Shown piece by piece: positions 1 to 7,967 of a stretch of 31,126 nucleotides of DNA. A program made the translations under genes and the position numbers. Location of the stretch: assembly GCA_001563325.1 (NCBI GenBank), contig LRSK01000252.1:1-31126 (forward strand), read 5' to 3'. The stretch comes from Candidatus Thorarchaeota archaeon SMTZ1-83. Lineage in GTDB: Archaea; Asgardarchaeota; Thorarchaeia; Thorarchaeales; Thorarchaeaceae. Within the stretch, counting starts at the first letter, position 1. Each line of letters starts with the position of its first letter. A model generated the notes under the pieces. It did no database searches, was not told the origin of the DNA, and saw only the letters and a list, made by a program, of their open reading frames with translations.

Positions 1-72
1 TACAAGTCACTGGGCTTCAAGGTGGAGGAGGAAATAGCTGACCTGATAGTGTGGCGGAACGGGCCTGAGTAG
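1..72 (+). CDS. C-terminal fragment, probable GNAT-family N-acetyltransferase (partial)
   Basis: Only the last 23 residues and the TAG stop are inside the window; the gene enters from the left edge in frame 1. The visible tail contains YKSLGFKVEEE, which resembles the 'YekLGF' turn closing the acetyl-CoA fold of GNAT acetyltransferases such as RimI. GNAT enzymes transfer an acetyl group from acetyl-CoA to protein N-termini or small amines. The stop lies about 130 bases before rps13, and a TATA-like element lies between them, so it is probably a separate transcript from the ribosomal genes. The family call rests on one short motif and could be wrong; the rest of the gene is outside the window. 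Confidence 0.45.
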   Translation, partial: YKSLGFKVEEEIADLIVWRNGPE

Positions 73-144
73 ACCTTCAGCTGTTCATCGTCTGTATAGA
101 ATCTCTGGAACATCACCAGAACTCTCCAAGTCTTTATGGGAATG

Positions 145-152
145 ATTATAAG
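145..152 (+). promoter_or_regulatory. Candidate TATA box for rps13 operon
   Basis: ATTATAAG lies about 55 bases before the chosen rps13 start, in the gap after the upstream stop codon. A transcript would start near 170-178. A short inverted repeat (GAGGC at 163-167, GCCTC at 174-178) sits at the expected start site. This is read by eye only, with no transcription data. Confidence 0.4.
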
Positions 153-205
153 GCATCCCCAAGAGGCGAACTAGCCTCAGACGAGTCAGAATGAGGTTGT
201 ACACC

Positions 206-661
206 ATGTCCGAAGATTATCGACATATCGTTCGAATTGCAGGCCGCGACATCGATGGCCAGGAGAATCTGCTCCAAGGTCTAACTCGTGTCAGCGGTGT
301 AGGCCTTAGACTGTCGAAAGCAGTCTTGACAAAAGCGGGCCTTGACCCTCTCAGCAGGCTGGGATATCTGACAGAGGCCCAGATTTCGATGATAGAGAAG
401 ATTATCAAGGACCCGGTGGCAGCTGGCATGCCAGACTGGTACGTAAACAGGCCACGAGATCGGATGAGTGGGAGAATGCTTCACCTTACCGGTCCTGACT
501 TAGAGTTTGCCCACAGGAGCGACGTTGATCGTCTTAAGCGCATCAGATCATGGAGAGGTGTCCGGCATAGCCAAGGTCTGAAGGTTCGAGGACAGCACAC
601 GCGAACGACTGGGCGCGGTGGCGTAGCCGTTGGTGTTTCTAGAAAGAAGACTAAGCAATAG
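206..661 (+). CDS. rps13: 30S ribosomal protein S13 (uS13)
   Basis: This is the small-subunit head protein that contacts 16S rRNA and the bridge to the large subunit. The start was placed at the second ATG (206), because the protein then begins MSEDYRHIVRIAG like other archaeal S13 proteins and GAGG at 193-196 gives a 9-base Shine-Dalgarno spacing. An upstream in-frame ATG at 191 would add five residues and would swallow that site. The 151 residues fit the archaeal family length. The C-terminal RGQHTRTTGR (about 128-137) is the diagnostic basic rRNA-binding tail. It leads a three-gene cluster with rps4 and rps11 on the plus strand, whereas most of the other ribosomal genes in this window are on the minus strand. 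Confidence 0.96.
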   Translation: MSEDYRHIVRIAGRDIDGQENLLQGLTRVSGVGLRLSKAVLTKAGLDPLSRLGYLTEAQISMIEKIIKDPVAAGMPDWYVNRPRDRMSGRMLHLTGPDLEFAHRSDVDRLKRIRSWRGVRHSQGLKVRGQHTRTTGRGGVAVGVSRKKTKQ

Positions 662-678
662 TGTGAGGTAGTTGGAGA

Positions 679-1311
679 ATGGGAGATCCTCGTCGACAGA
701 AGAAGAAGTACGTGACGCCAAAGCGTCCCTTTGATAGCGAGAGATTCGAGAGCGAACTCCAGCTGATAGGCTCCTATGGTCTCCGCAATAAGAAGGAACT
801 ATGGAAGCACAGAACCGAGCTGTCTCGGTATAGAAGACAAGCTCGAAACTTGCTTGCATTGACTGAAGCAGAGAGGGCTACACTTGAACGTGAACTCTTG
901 GGTAAGCTGTCTCGACTGGGGGTCCTGACCGGGGAGCGCACTTTGGACGGTGTTCTTGACCTAACGCTAGAGGACCTCCTTGAGCGTAGAATACAGACGA
1001 TAGTCTTTCGTAAGGGCATGGCAAGTTCCGCCTACCATGCGCGTCAGCTTGTGACGCACGGTCACATTGCCTTGGATGGGGCGAAAGTCAGCGCCCCTGG
1101 GAGGCTGATCACTCTCGAAGAGGAGCAGCGCATGGCTTACGTAGAAAGATCTCCACTCAATGACGAATCACATCCCGCGAGGATAGCCGCTTCTGCAGCA
1201 GCTCAAAGGATAGCGGCCGAAGCAGTTGCGGCCGTGGAGGTGGCAGACTTGGCCGTTGATGCCACCGAAGACGATGAATCCAAAACGGGCGATATTGAAG
1301 GTCAAGACTGA
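679..1311 (+). CDS. rps4: 30S ribosomal protein S4 (uS4)
   Basis: This is a primary 16S rRNA-binding protein that nucleates small-subunit assembly. The N-terminus ([19 protein letters not shown]) and the block around residues 30-60 are typical of archaeal and eukaryotic uS4/S9. The S4 RNA-binding domain covers about 102-150, with [20 protein letters not shown] inside it. At 210 residues it is somewhat longer than many archaeal homologues; residues 165-210 form an Ala-rich then acidic tail, probably disordered. The start is supported by GAGG at 665-668, ten bases upstream. The TGA stop is part of the TGAGGTG Shine-Dalgarno for rps11 (1309-1315), so translation of the two genes is probably coupled. 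Confidence 0.96.
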   Translation: MGDPRRQKKKYVTPKRPFDSERFESELQLIGSYGLRNKKELWKHRTELSRYRRQARNLLALTEAERATLERELLGKLSRLGVLTGERTLDGVLDLTLEDLLERRIQTIVFRKGMASSAYHARQLVTHGHIALDGAKVSAPGRLITLEEEQRMAYVERSPLNDESHPARIAASAAAQRIAAEAVAAVEVADLAVDATEDDESKTGDIEGQD

Positions 1312-1322
1312 GGTGTCCAACT

Positions 1323-1724
1323 ATGAGTAAGAGCGACGAACGCAGCAGGTGGGGAATTGCCCACATATTTGCATCGTATAACGATACCATTGTCCACGTT
1401 ACCGACATCACTGGTGCAGAAACAATAGCACGCTACAGCGGTGGAATGATGGTGAAGGCCGACCGCAACGAGTCCTCACCCCATGCCGCTATGCAGGCTG
1501 CATTTCAAGCTGCGAGGGAGGCCAAGGACAAGGGCATCTATGGAATACACATACGCGTGCGTGCTCCTGGTGGTAGTGGACCCAAGACCCCTGGTCCGGG
1601 TGCGCAGGCAGCTATTCGTGCCCTTAGTAGAGCAGGTCTCAGAATTGGAATCATCGACGAAGTTACTCCTATTCCCCATGACGGTACGCGGAAGCGAGGC
1701 GGCCGCCGTGGTAGAAGGGTCTAG
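1323..1724 (+). CDS. rps11: 30S ribosomal protein S11 (uS11)
   Basis: This is a small-subunit platform protein that lines the mRNA exit region. Its 133 residues match the family length. The block [19 protein letters not shown] in the middle and the basic C-terminus [15 protein letters not shown] are hallmarks of archaeal/eukaryotic uS11. The Shine-Dalgarno TGAGGTG overlaps the rps4 stop codon. In most archaea rps11 is followed by the RNA polymerase subunit D gene; here the next gene is tiaS on the opposite strand, 25 bases away and convergent. The cluster is therefore truncated relative to the standard rpoD operon. Confidence 0.97.
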   Translation: MSKSDERSRWGIAHIFASYNDTIVHVTDITGAETIARYSGGMMVKADRNESSPHAAMQAAFQAAREAKDKGIYGIHIRVRAPGGSGPKTPGPGAQAAIRALSRAGLRIGIIDEVTPIPHDGTRKRGGRRGRRV

Positions 1725-1749
1725 TTCAAGTCCGTTTGACACATTGCTG

Positions 1750-3084
1750 TCAGAACCTATACCATCTGCCGACTAATCTGTCCGGTACTCCTTTGTTCTT
1801 CTTGCCAAGTCTAGCCAATGGTTTCGTAAGATGCCTCTGTGCTCTAGGAGGAGGAAGATACACTTTCTCTTCAAGTGTACGGTCCACGAGAGTCTTTGTC
1901 TTTGTACCCTCCCGGTCCTTGAAGCCACAACTGAAGCATTTGTATCCCTGCCCCTTGCCAGCGCTTTTCATTCTCTTGAAGCAATGAGGACACACGGGAT
2001 TGGATTCACGGCAAACCTCTGCAAGTCTAACAATCTCTAGCCCTTCAACATTGAGAGTAAGTCCATGAGTTCTTGCAGGGGGCCGAACGGCTGCGTGGAC
2101 TAGGACTTGGTCTCCCTTCTCAAGCTTCAGCACTACTGTTCTGAATTCCCCAGTGGGCTCATAAGCTGCGCAATCAACCCGTCCAGAACAGTCACCTACG
2201 CTGAACACAACATGTCCCCCCTCAGTGGTCTTGGGTCTTCTATCAATAACCCCATGTACAATAGCGGCCATGTAAGGTCGCAAATCTGAAACATACACAC
2301 AGTGCATCAGGTGGGCGCCAGTTCCTTGGTTGGTCCTGAATGCCATCATTCTGTCGACCGACTGTTCGCTCTTCACATAGGATGAAGCTTCTAGGACGTC
2401 CTCTACGCGTTCTCCTCTGATTCCGTACAATACCGGATCTGGACCACGCGGGACAATAAGGGCTCTTCTTGTTACCGGATCTACATTGGAGAACAGCCTG
2501 CCCTCCATTCTCTGGTCCATTTCTACTACGGACTGCTCATCAACACCTCTCGGTTCCGACGTTGACTCGACCGCGCGATAAGCAATAAGCTCGTATGTGT
2601 GGTCATACTCAAGCCGATTGCCCACCGCCGCAATGGCACCCACAAGACCTCGCCCATTGCCTCTTCTGATGTGGTCTATGGAGTGTTCTTTCAGGAGTCT
2701 GTCTGCGACACTTACTGGAATTGTTCTCCACATTGCGCGTGCGGAGAAGCTCTGTACGGCCGTGGGGATCTTGCCTCCTACAAGCACCACTCCTGGATTT
2801 GTGTTTGGATAGTCTTCTTCGGAGTATTCTCTTACCATTTCCTCTACAAGAGGAAGAATTCCATCTACTTCTGCTGTATCAATACTTAATCTGATTGCCA
2901 CTGCTCCATTCCCACGTGTCCTGTAGGGAATGTTCGGATTGAGTCGAATCAGGTTTGGATAGTCAGACCATCTTGCTCCCAATGTGGAGAGCCGTTCAAC
3001 AACCAGACTGGCGAAATGGGTAGTACACCCACCTTCTGGACTATCTATATCGTCCATCCCAACATGAATTGATTCGACACTCAT
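1750..3084 (-). CDS. tiaS: tRNA(Ile2) 2-agmatinylcytidine synthetase TiaS
   Basis: TiaS uses ATP to attach agmatine to C34 of tRNA-Ile2, so that the CAU anticodon reads AUA instead of AUG; it is essential in archaea. The N-terminus GMDDIDSPEGGCTTHFAS (residues 9-26) is the diagnostic acidic motif of the TiaS kinase-like domain. The FLD-like region follows. An OB-fold segment near GRVDCAAYEPTGEF is followed by a zinc ribbon with C365, C368, C383 and C386. A basic tail rich in Lys, Arg and Pro closes the protein. The 444 residues fit the family. It is two bases downstream of the Cys-rich gene at 3087 on the same strand, so the two are probably co-transcribed. It converges with rps11. Confidence 0.94.
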   Translation of the reverse strand: MSVESIHVGMDDIDSPEGGCTTHFASLVVERLSTLGARWSDYPNLIRLNPNIPYRTRGNGAVAIRLSIDTAEVDGILPLVEEMVREYSEEDYPNTNPGVVLVGGKIPTAVQSFSARAMWRTIPVSVADRLLKEHSIDHIRRGNGRGLVGAIAAVGNRLEYDHTYELIAYRAVESTSEPRGVDEQSVVEMDQRMEGRLFSNVDPVTRRALIVPRGPDPVLYGIRGERVEDVLEASSYVKSEQSVDRMMAFRTNQGTGAHLMHCVYVSDLRPYMAAIVHGVIDRRPKTTEGGHVVFSVGDCSGRVDCAAYEPTGEFRTVVLKLEKGDQVLVHAAVRPPARTHGLTLNVEGLEIVRLAEVCRESNPVCPHCFKRMKSAGKGQGYKCFSCGFKDREGTKTKTLVDRTLEEKVYLPPPRAQRHLTKPLARLGKKNKGVPDRLVGRWYRF

Positions 3085-3086
3085 AC

Positions 3087-3356
3087 CTAGCTCGTCCGAC
3101 AGACATCACAGATGGTCGCCTCTCCCTCTTTGACACCGTGATCTTCGCACACTAACCTGCCGCACCGATTGCAGGCTCGCGAAGATAGATACTCATCGCA
3201 GATGCTGCATCGGGCCTCCTGACAAGTGAGGCAGATACCTTCGTGCTCTGAAGCGCATTTACTGCAGACAAATGCTTGGCACATCTCGCACCGTTTCAAT
3301 TCGGATGTTTCTAGACCACATGTTTCGCACGAGTCACCGGGAGAGAAGCGTATCAC
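3087..3356 (-). CDS. Small Cys-rich zinc-binding protein (unknown function)
   Basis: This 89-residue protein has 15 cysteines, most in CxxC pairs spread over the whole length (CETC, CEMC, CSKC, CLTC, CSIC, CNRC, CDVC), plus histidines. The pattern suggests three or four zinc sites, as in B-box/RING-like treble-clef or rubredoxin-like modules. There are no transmembrane segments. I do not recognise a named family. The start is read as GTG with a weak ribosome site; this choice is uncertain. It precedes tiaS by two bases on the same strand, so a role in tRNA or RNA handling is possible but unproven. It is divergent from tsr3. Confidence 0.75.
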   Translation of the reverse strand: MIRFSPGDSCETCGLETSELKRCEMCQAFVCSKCASEHEGICLTCQEARCSICDEYLSSRACNRCGRLVCEDHGVKEGEATICDVCRTS

Positions 3357-3423
3357 CTTGTACCACTGATGTGGTGGACAATGGGAAACCTGAAATCTGT
3401 TGTGTCTGGTACTTCAAATCGTT

Positions 3424-3969
3424 ATGGACCATGGAAACGCGAGCGAGCCCCGAATTCTAGTCTACCATGCCGGACAATGCGATCCCAGAAAGTGCACCGG
3501 AACTCGACTTGGTAGAATGAAAAAGGCAAGCATAGTACGCAGTTTCCGACGAATTCCATCTGGATCTGTGGTACTGAATCCGGTTTCCAAGGTTGCCTTT
3601 TCTCCATCAGACAGAAACTCGGTTCTACGTTCTGGTCTAGTCGCACTCGACTGTTCATGGAAAAGGGCGGAGGAGATCTTTGCAGCATCTAGAGCGGGTG
3701 CACAGAGGTCTCTCCCGTATCTCTTAGCTGCAAATCCCATCAATACCTACAAACCGGTGAAACTCTCCACTGCTGAGGCACTGGCTGCCGCACTTTACAT
3801 ACTTGGACTAGTCGATGAGGCAGACGAGTTGTTGTCTGTGTTCAAATGGGGGCCTTCTTTCATCACACTGAATCGCGTATGGTTGGATGCCTATGCAGGA
3901 TGTAGTAATAGTAGTGAGGTTGTACAGGTTCAAAGGGAGATCATGAGTGAACACACTCGTGAAGAGTAG
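3424..3969 (+). CDS. tsr3: rRNA aminocarboxypropyltransferase Tsr3 (DUF367)
   Basis: Tsr3 transfers the 3-amino-3-carboxypropyl group of S-adenosylmethionine to a modified uridine in the P-site loop of small-subunit rRNA (N1-methylpseudouridine in eukaryotes), late in subunit maturation. All family motifs are present: QCDPRKCTG (18-26), SPSDR (60-64), LDCSW (75-79), LAANPIN (101-107) and KWGPSF (141-146). I chose ATG 3424 (181 residues) because the N-terminus then matches the usual length. An upstream in-frame ATG at 3400 would add eight residues without homology. No clear Shine-Dalgarno is visible, so the message may be leaderless. It fits its neighbours: TiaS modifies tRNA and Cbf5 makes pseudouridine. 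Confidence 0.93.
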   Translation: MDHGNASEPRILVYHAGQCDPRKCTGTRLGRMKKASIVRSFRRIPSGSVVLNPVSKVAFSPSDRNSVLRSGLVALDCSWKRAEEIFAASRAGAQRSLPYLLAANPINTYKPVKLSTAEALAAALYILGLVDEADELLSVFKWGPSFITLNRVWLDAYAGCSNSSEVVQVQREIMSEHTREE

Positions 3970-4001
3970 GTGAGGTATGCAAAGGTCCCATAGCACTACC
4001 A

Positions 4002-5168
4002 TTGTACAGGTTTAAGCTTCCACGCAGCCAGATTCAATTGGGCATTCTTGTGGAGATTAGTAAACGTAGCATCTTGGTGTTCATTACTGTAACAACGGCC
4101 TTTCTCTTCATCTTCAACGTGTTATCATCTCAGCTAGTCCCAAACAACATCTCAGCTCTTGAACGGTTATCAGTTTCTTTCCTTACTGCTGTGAACATCG
4201 GGCTCGGATTCACTATCGCCAATACCAGAAGGTTCGAAGACTATCCTCTTCACGCTATGTTTTGGGACAGCTATATACTCATCATTATCTTTGTCAGTAT
4301 GGGCCCTCTTTCACTAATCCTTTATGGCGTTGAACGGACTGCAATTCTTACCGCATCATTGGTTCTAATTGGACACTTGATAGCAATACGGCACTTCGTA
4401 TTCAATAGTAATCAGATTGAAGACAGCGTGAAGTCCGAACTGCACCTCAGTGCGGAAGAACTGGGTTTACTTTTGCCAGCTATTCCCTCGGACTCAAATG
4501 ACACAGGGAGTATACTTCGAGGGAGAAAACTCGACAGCATCGACTTGTCCCCCCTCAGCTCCCTCCCTGGTCTTGAGGTACTAGACCTCAGTCAGAACAG
4601 ATTGACCGAAATTGACCTTTCACCACTCTCTCCTTGCGCTAGTTTAGAGAAATTGAATCTGTGGAATAACAGAATCGAAACATTGGATTTGTCACCTTTG
4701 AGATCTTGCCATCATTTGCGAGAACTGAACCTCATGGACAACAGGTTGACCCACATCGATCTGGAGCCCCTCCGCCATTGCAAAGAGTTTGAGTACCTGG
4801 AGCTGTCTGGAAACCGCCTTACATCAGTTGACCTTGAGCCACTTTCAGCCTGCGAGAAATTCGAAGCGCTGAATGTAGATGGCGAGATGGAGAAGTTGGA
4901 GCTCACTCCTTTGTCTTCGTGTCCTTTATTGAAAGTGATCACAATACATAGTAATATGATGAATGAGCTAGACCTCACACCTTTAGGATATTGCAATGAG
5001 CTCGATTTCATTATGATTTCTGGTGCTAATTTAAGACAGCTGGACATCACACCGCTTCTCAATTGTGGCAAGCTGACTAGATTTCAAACAGACACTGTTG
5101 AACTCGTTGCAGAAAGGACCATGGAAAACCATGAATGGCCAGAAGGACTAGTCAAGCACAGGAAATAG
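4002..5168 (+). CDS. Membrane-anchored leucine-rich repeat protein
   Basis: I do not recognise a named family. The N-terminal third has four hydrophobic segments (about 24-43, 57-74, 89-110, 113-134). A soluble C-terminal region from about 171 to 362 follows, made of eight leucine-rich repeats with a regular 24-residue period. The repeat pattern is LxLxxNxLxxIDLxPLxxCxxLxx, for example NRLTEIDLSPLSPC. Such repeats form a curved protein-binding scaffold. The topology, and hence whether the repeats face the cytoplasm, is unknown. The start is unsure: the frame opens at TTG 4002 with only a poor, distant ribosome site. A better-looking ATG at 3977 (preceded by GAGGT) is out of frame and stops after 12 codons, so a frameshift or a short upstream ORF is possible. 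The gene at 9357 uses the same repeat. Confidence 0.8.
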   Translation: MYRFKLPRSQIQLGILVEISKRSILVFITVTTAFLFIFNVLSSQLVPNNISALERLSVSFLTAVNIGLGFTIANTRRFEDYPLHAMFWDSYILIIIFVSMGPLSLILYGVERTAILTASLVLIGHLIAIRHFVFNSNQIEDSVKSELHLSAEELGLLLPAIPSDSNDTGSILRGRKLDSIDLSPLSSLPGLEVLDLSQNRLTEIDLSPLSPCASLEKLNLWNNRIETLDLSPLRSCHHLRELNLMDNRLTHIDLEPLRHCKEFEYLELSGNRLTSVDLEPLSACEKFEALNVDGEMEKLELTPLSSCPLLKVITIHSNMMNELDLTPLGYCNELDFIMISGANLRQLDITPLLNCGKLTRFQTDTVELVAERTMENHEWPEGLVKHRK

Positions 5169-5607
5169 GTTCAGTTCTATTGAGAGTGTGAAAAGGATGG
5201 GGCTGGCTCTGGTGCAAGGAATAGCCCCAATTCTGTTCTGCTCCAATCCGTTACCAGAGAGGAGCTTCGCGACATCAGACTAAGCCTCCTACCCTACACC
5301 TCAGGCCGACACATCGCAGGTGTATTCTTGGAGTTGCTACCCGGTGATGGGCCGTTTCATCCCGTCCGAACTAGTCCTCAACAGCTTCAGATGCTGTATC
5401 CTTGTCATCTCTAGCTCGGGGGTGTCGTTTCTGTTCCCAGAGCGAGGCTCTCACCTCCCTGTTCGCACAGGACCGGCGTCGACGCGTAGTTGGGAGCTTC
5501 CTCAGCTCTCACCTCTGAAGATGAGTACCGTCAGTCGCGCTCTTGCTCCAGAGCCAGTAATAATTCTAGAGTTTTGCATAAAAAGCTGGTCAGTTCGTGC
5601 ATTGTTT
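5169..5607. other. Non-coding gap between LRR membrane gene and cbf5, with several inverted repeats
   Basis: The two flanking genes converge. I see no convincing gene, tRNA, SRP RNA or RNase P RNA. There are perfect inverted repeats: GGGGCT/AGCCCC (5199-5204 with 5223-5228), CCTGT/ACAGG around a TCGC loop (5458-5471), and GAGCT/AGCTC (5494-5508). There is also a 10-base palindrome GCGTCGACGC just after the second. One plus-strand frame (5184-5414) is open for 77 codons and reads like protein in its second half, but has no usable start near its beginning. It may be a gene remnant or chance. Confidence 0.5.
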
Positions 5608-6618
5608 CTAATCTTCTGACGAACGTTTCCTCCACATCTGAGGATAGCGCCCTCTCTCCATCAAGACCCTCTCGGTCGTAGCTACGATTCCACTCTTTGC
5701 CTTTGCTATCATGTCTGAGGTCTTGGCACTCTTGGCTATGGCAATGGCCTCTCCCTTCATTGTGCTCAGGACCATAAGCTCGCCTTTCTTGATTCCAGCG
5801 TCAAGACTCACAACTCCACTAGCGGCAAGATTCGCCCCATGACAGATGGCGTCAACGGCACTATCACGTACATGTACCAATGGCAAGTGGCCCAGTGCAG
5901 ACTCTATTGGGAGCAGGTACTTCCTCAGTTCACCTTCCTCGCCGTCCTCTTTCCAGAAGTGATACGCATCCTTGAGGTCGTAGAGCGAGCAGAGGTGTTT
6001 GTCTTCACGAAGCGACCCGACACGAGTCCGTCTGAGTTCTCTCATGCTGGCTCCCACACCTAGAGCCTCTCCTATGTCGAAGCAAAGCTTACGAATGTAT
6101 GTTCCAGCCTGACAGCCTACCTTGAACAACACAAGACGGCCCTTGACTTCAAGCACCTCGTTGTAGTAAATCTGTCTCACTCTAAGAACTCGCTTCACAG
6201 AAGACCTGAGAGGTGGTCTTTGATAGATCTTGCCCACGAACTCGTTTAAGATACGAAGTACTTCATCTTCTTCTGCTAGGCCATGTAGTTCCATCAGACA
6301 TACATACTCTTTCCCTGCTGGTAGCAGCGCCCGCATCGCTTTCGTGGCATTGCCCACACCCGTCGGAAGTATTCCGGTGACTGCTGGGTCAAGAGTACCT
6401 CCATGACCTACGCGAGAAGCGTTCAGGATTCTGCGCACCCATGTGGCCACCTCGTGGCTTGTTGGACCTGACGGCTTGTCGAGCACGATAACACTGTTGT
6501 TGAGTAGATATTCAATCGGGAGGTTCTCCAATGATGAATAACCATAGTCTGGATTTGTCGTTTCACTCGACTTCAGTATTGTTTCTCGGGGTGAGTCTGA
6601 TGGCAGAAGGCCCTTCAT
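5608..6618 (-). CDS. cbf5: tRNA/rRNA pseudouridine synthase Cbf5 (TruB family)
   Basis: Cbf5 is the catalytic subunit of archaeal H/ACA ribonucleoproteins. It converts uridine to pseudouridine in rRNA and can also modify U55 of tRNA. The N-terminal LDKPSGPTSHEVATWVRR (46-63) and the catalytic loop GHGGTLDPAVTG (71-82, with D77 as the nucleophile) are clear. QAGTYIRKLC marks the uridine-binding region. The C-terminal third is a PUA domain for guide-RNA and ACA binding. The 336 residues fit the archaeal form. The preceding GGGGGAT lies upstream of the ATG. It ends the adkA-EMC3-L34e-cmk-L14e-cbf5 run, which is the standard archaeal order. In many archaea rps13 comes next; here it lies about 5 kb away on the opposite strand. 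Confidence 0.96.
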   Translation of the reverse strand: MKGLLPSDSPRETILKSSETTNPDYGYSSLENLPIEYLLNNSVIVLDKPSGPTSHEVATWVRRILNASRVGHGGTLDPAVTGILPTGVGNATKAMRALLPAGKEYVCLMELHGLAEEDEVLRILNEFVGKIYQRPPLRSSVKRVLRVRQIYYNEVLEVKGRLVLFKVGCQAGTYIRKLCFDIGEALGVGASMRELRRTRVGSLREDKHLCSLYDLKDAYHFWKEDGEEGELRKYLLPIESALGHLPLVHVRDSAVDAICHGANLAASGVVSLDAGIKKGELMVLSTMKGEAIAIAKSAKTSDMIAKAKSGIVATTERVLMERGRYPQMWRKRSSED

Positions 6619-6656
6619 GTTCTATCCCCCAAGGGCCGCCCTACAATCAGAGCTGA

Positions 6657-6938
6657 CTACTGAGGTAGTCTGATCTTCTCTTTGAACTTCTCTTTCAGTC
6701 CAGCATCTTCCAGTGCCTTCTCCACCGCGCTATCATCGGCACCCTTCTCTATGGGAATCTCCATCTCCAGAGGTTCCAGATGTCGAATGTTGCATTTGCG
6801 CCTTCGCACGCTACTCACATGCTTTGGTCCTGTCACTACAACGAATCTGCCTTCCATCTCATCGACTATGACACAGTAGCTTCCAGTTTCACGTCCAACT
6901 GTCTTTACGCACACGCGTCCTATATTATACAGAGTCAT
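6657..6938 (-). CDS. rpl14e: 50S ribosomal protein L14e
   Basis: This is a large-subunit protein found only in archaea and eukaryotes. Its KOW fold covers most of the N-terminal half; YNIGRVCVKTVGRETGSYCV is the usual opening, followed by the RRRKCNIRHLEPL segment. At 93 residues it has the archaeal length. The ribosome site GAGGTG lies about 9 bases before the ATG. It sits between cmk and cbf5, its normal place in archaea. The 123-base gap from cmk is the largest inside this operon and shows no clear TATA box. Confidence 0.93.
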   Translation of the reverse strand: MTLYNIGRVCVKTVGRETGSYCVIVDEMEGRFVVVTGPKHVSSVRRRKCNIRHLEPLEMEIPIEKGADDSAVEKALEDAGLKEKFKEKIRLPQ

Positions 6939-7061
6939 TTCCTAGCACCTCGCCGGTCCTCGGTCTAGCTGAGGCCGCAAGTCGCCTCACGGTCTCATCC
7001 CATTGGACTGGGAGAAACAGGATGTCGACCACTGATTGGCATATCAGCGTTGCGCTTCCTA

Positions 7062-7607
7062 CTATACTTCGTTCTGCTCAAAGAAAGTCCGAATTGCTGT
7101 GGTTAGAATCCTGACTACACCATCGAGGTCGTATCTGTCTGTCCTGAGAACCAGGTCGTAGATTGACTGGTCGTTAATCTCGACTCCGTAGAACTCCTTG
7201 TACCGAGCGCTCTCGCTGCCTTCTCGGGCAATTGTTTCTCGTTTTGCATACTCATAGTCAGTGCCATCGCGTTCAGAGATTCTCTTGATGCGAACGTCCA
7301 GTGGAGCAGTCAGGAGAATCTTGAAGTCCGCGTTTTCTCCCGCCATCCAAGCGGCCAACTGGCCGTCTACTACGACATCCCCCTTCTCAGCTTCCACCCT
7401 CAGTTTTTCATCTAAGAGTCTGTCTATCTCCTCGTCTTGTTCAGCTACTCTGCTGAAATCCTCGAGAGTAAGCCCTCTCTCAGCAGCTAGATTGCGGAAT
7501 ATGATGCCCGCAGAAACTCTTCTGAGTTTGAACTCCTTTGAGATCCTGTCTGCCACGGAACTCTTCCCCGTCCCGTGAAGACCACCAATGGTCACAACGC
7601 GCTTCAT
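7062..7607 (-). CDS. cmk: Cytidylate kinase, archaeal type
   Basis: Cmk phosphorylates CMP and dCMP with ATP in the cytoplasm. The P-loop GLHGTGKSS (9-17) is at the N-terminus, followed by the nucleotide-binding pocket region RVSAGIIFRNLA. VVVDGQLAAW and the lid segment with RISERDGTDYEYAKRET follow. The 181 residues are the short archaeal form, lacking the bacterial insert domain. It starts four bases after the rpl34e stop and precedes rpl14e, the usual archaeal order. Confidence 0.93.
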   Translation of the reverse strand: MKRVVTIGGLHGTGKSSVADRISKEFKLRRVSAGIIFRNLAAERGLTLEDFSRVAEQDEEIDRLLDEKLRVEAEKGDVVVDGQLAAWMAGENADFKILLTAPLDVRIKRISERDGTDYEYAKRETIAREGSESARYKEFYGVEINDQSIYDLVLRTDRYDLDGVVRILTTAIRTFFEQNEV

Positions 7608-7611
7608 CTTG

Positions 7612-7878
7612 CTATTCTCGCGCTTTGCGGATTATGCCGCGTCGTGTTGCTCTGGCAGTGGCATAGCCACCATATGGACGATTGGGTCTCTTTGAGGAAT
7701 GGCTGGATTTTCCAACCCGTCCCTGCTTGGCTCCTTTCGGAAGCTGCATTTGCTTGCTAGTCAATGCACAGGTGCCTCTGGCCCTGTAGGATTTCTCACG
7801 ATGCACGACAAGCCTACCGCCAGGTGTCTTCTTACTGCGATTTGCTCTTCCTCTTGTTAGTTGGCCGGGACGTGGCAT
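7612..7878 (-). CDS. rpl34e: 50S ribosomal protein L34e
   Basis: This large-subunit protein is specific to archaea and eukaryotes. I start it at ATG 7878 so that the protein begins MPRPGQLTRGR and continues to KKTPGGRLVVHREK, the usual L34e N-terminus. An in-frame GTG at 7887 would add three residues inside the GGTGAGGT ribosome site. It is 88 residues long and strongly basic, with a C-terminal KRPNRPYGGYATARATRRGI block. The zinc-binding cysteines seen in some archaeal L34e proteins are mostly absent; only one Cys is present. It lies between the EMC3-like insertase gene and cmk. Confidence 0.92.
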   Translation of the reverse strand: MPRPGQLTRGRANRSKKTPGGRLVVHREKSYRARGTCALTSKQMQLPKGAKQGRVGKSSHSSKRPNRPYGGYATARATRRGIIRKARE

Positions 7879-7967
7879 AGACCTCACCTAATCGCGGTCA
7901 GTGGCTTTTCCTCTGAGCCCTCGGTCTTCTCTTTTAAGGAAACCGGTGTGCGGTTACTTGGGACTTG

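Noticed and set aside
5169..5607. SRP RNA or RNase P RNA in the gap
   Set aside because: Neither the GGAAGGGAGCAGCC-like helix 8 sequence nor the GAGGAAAGTCC element of RNase P RNA is present on either strand.
5320..5619. 99-codon plus-strand frame before cbf5
   Set aside because: No ribosome site, composition unlike its neighbours, and it runs into the end of cbf5 on the other strand.
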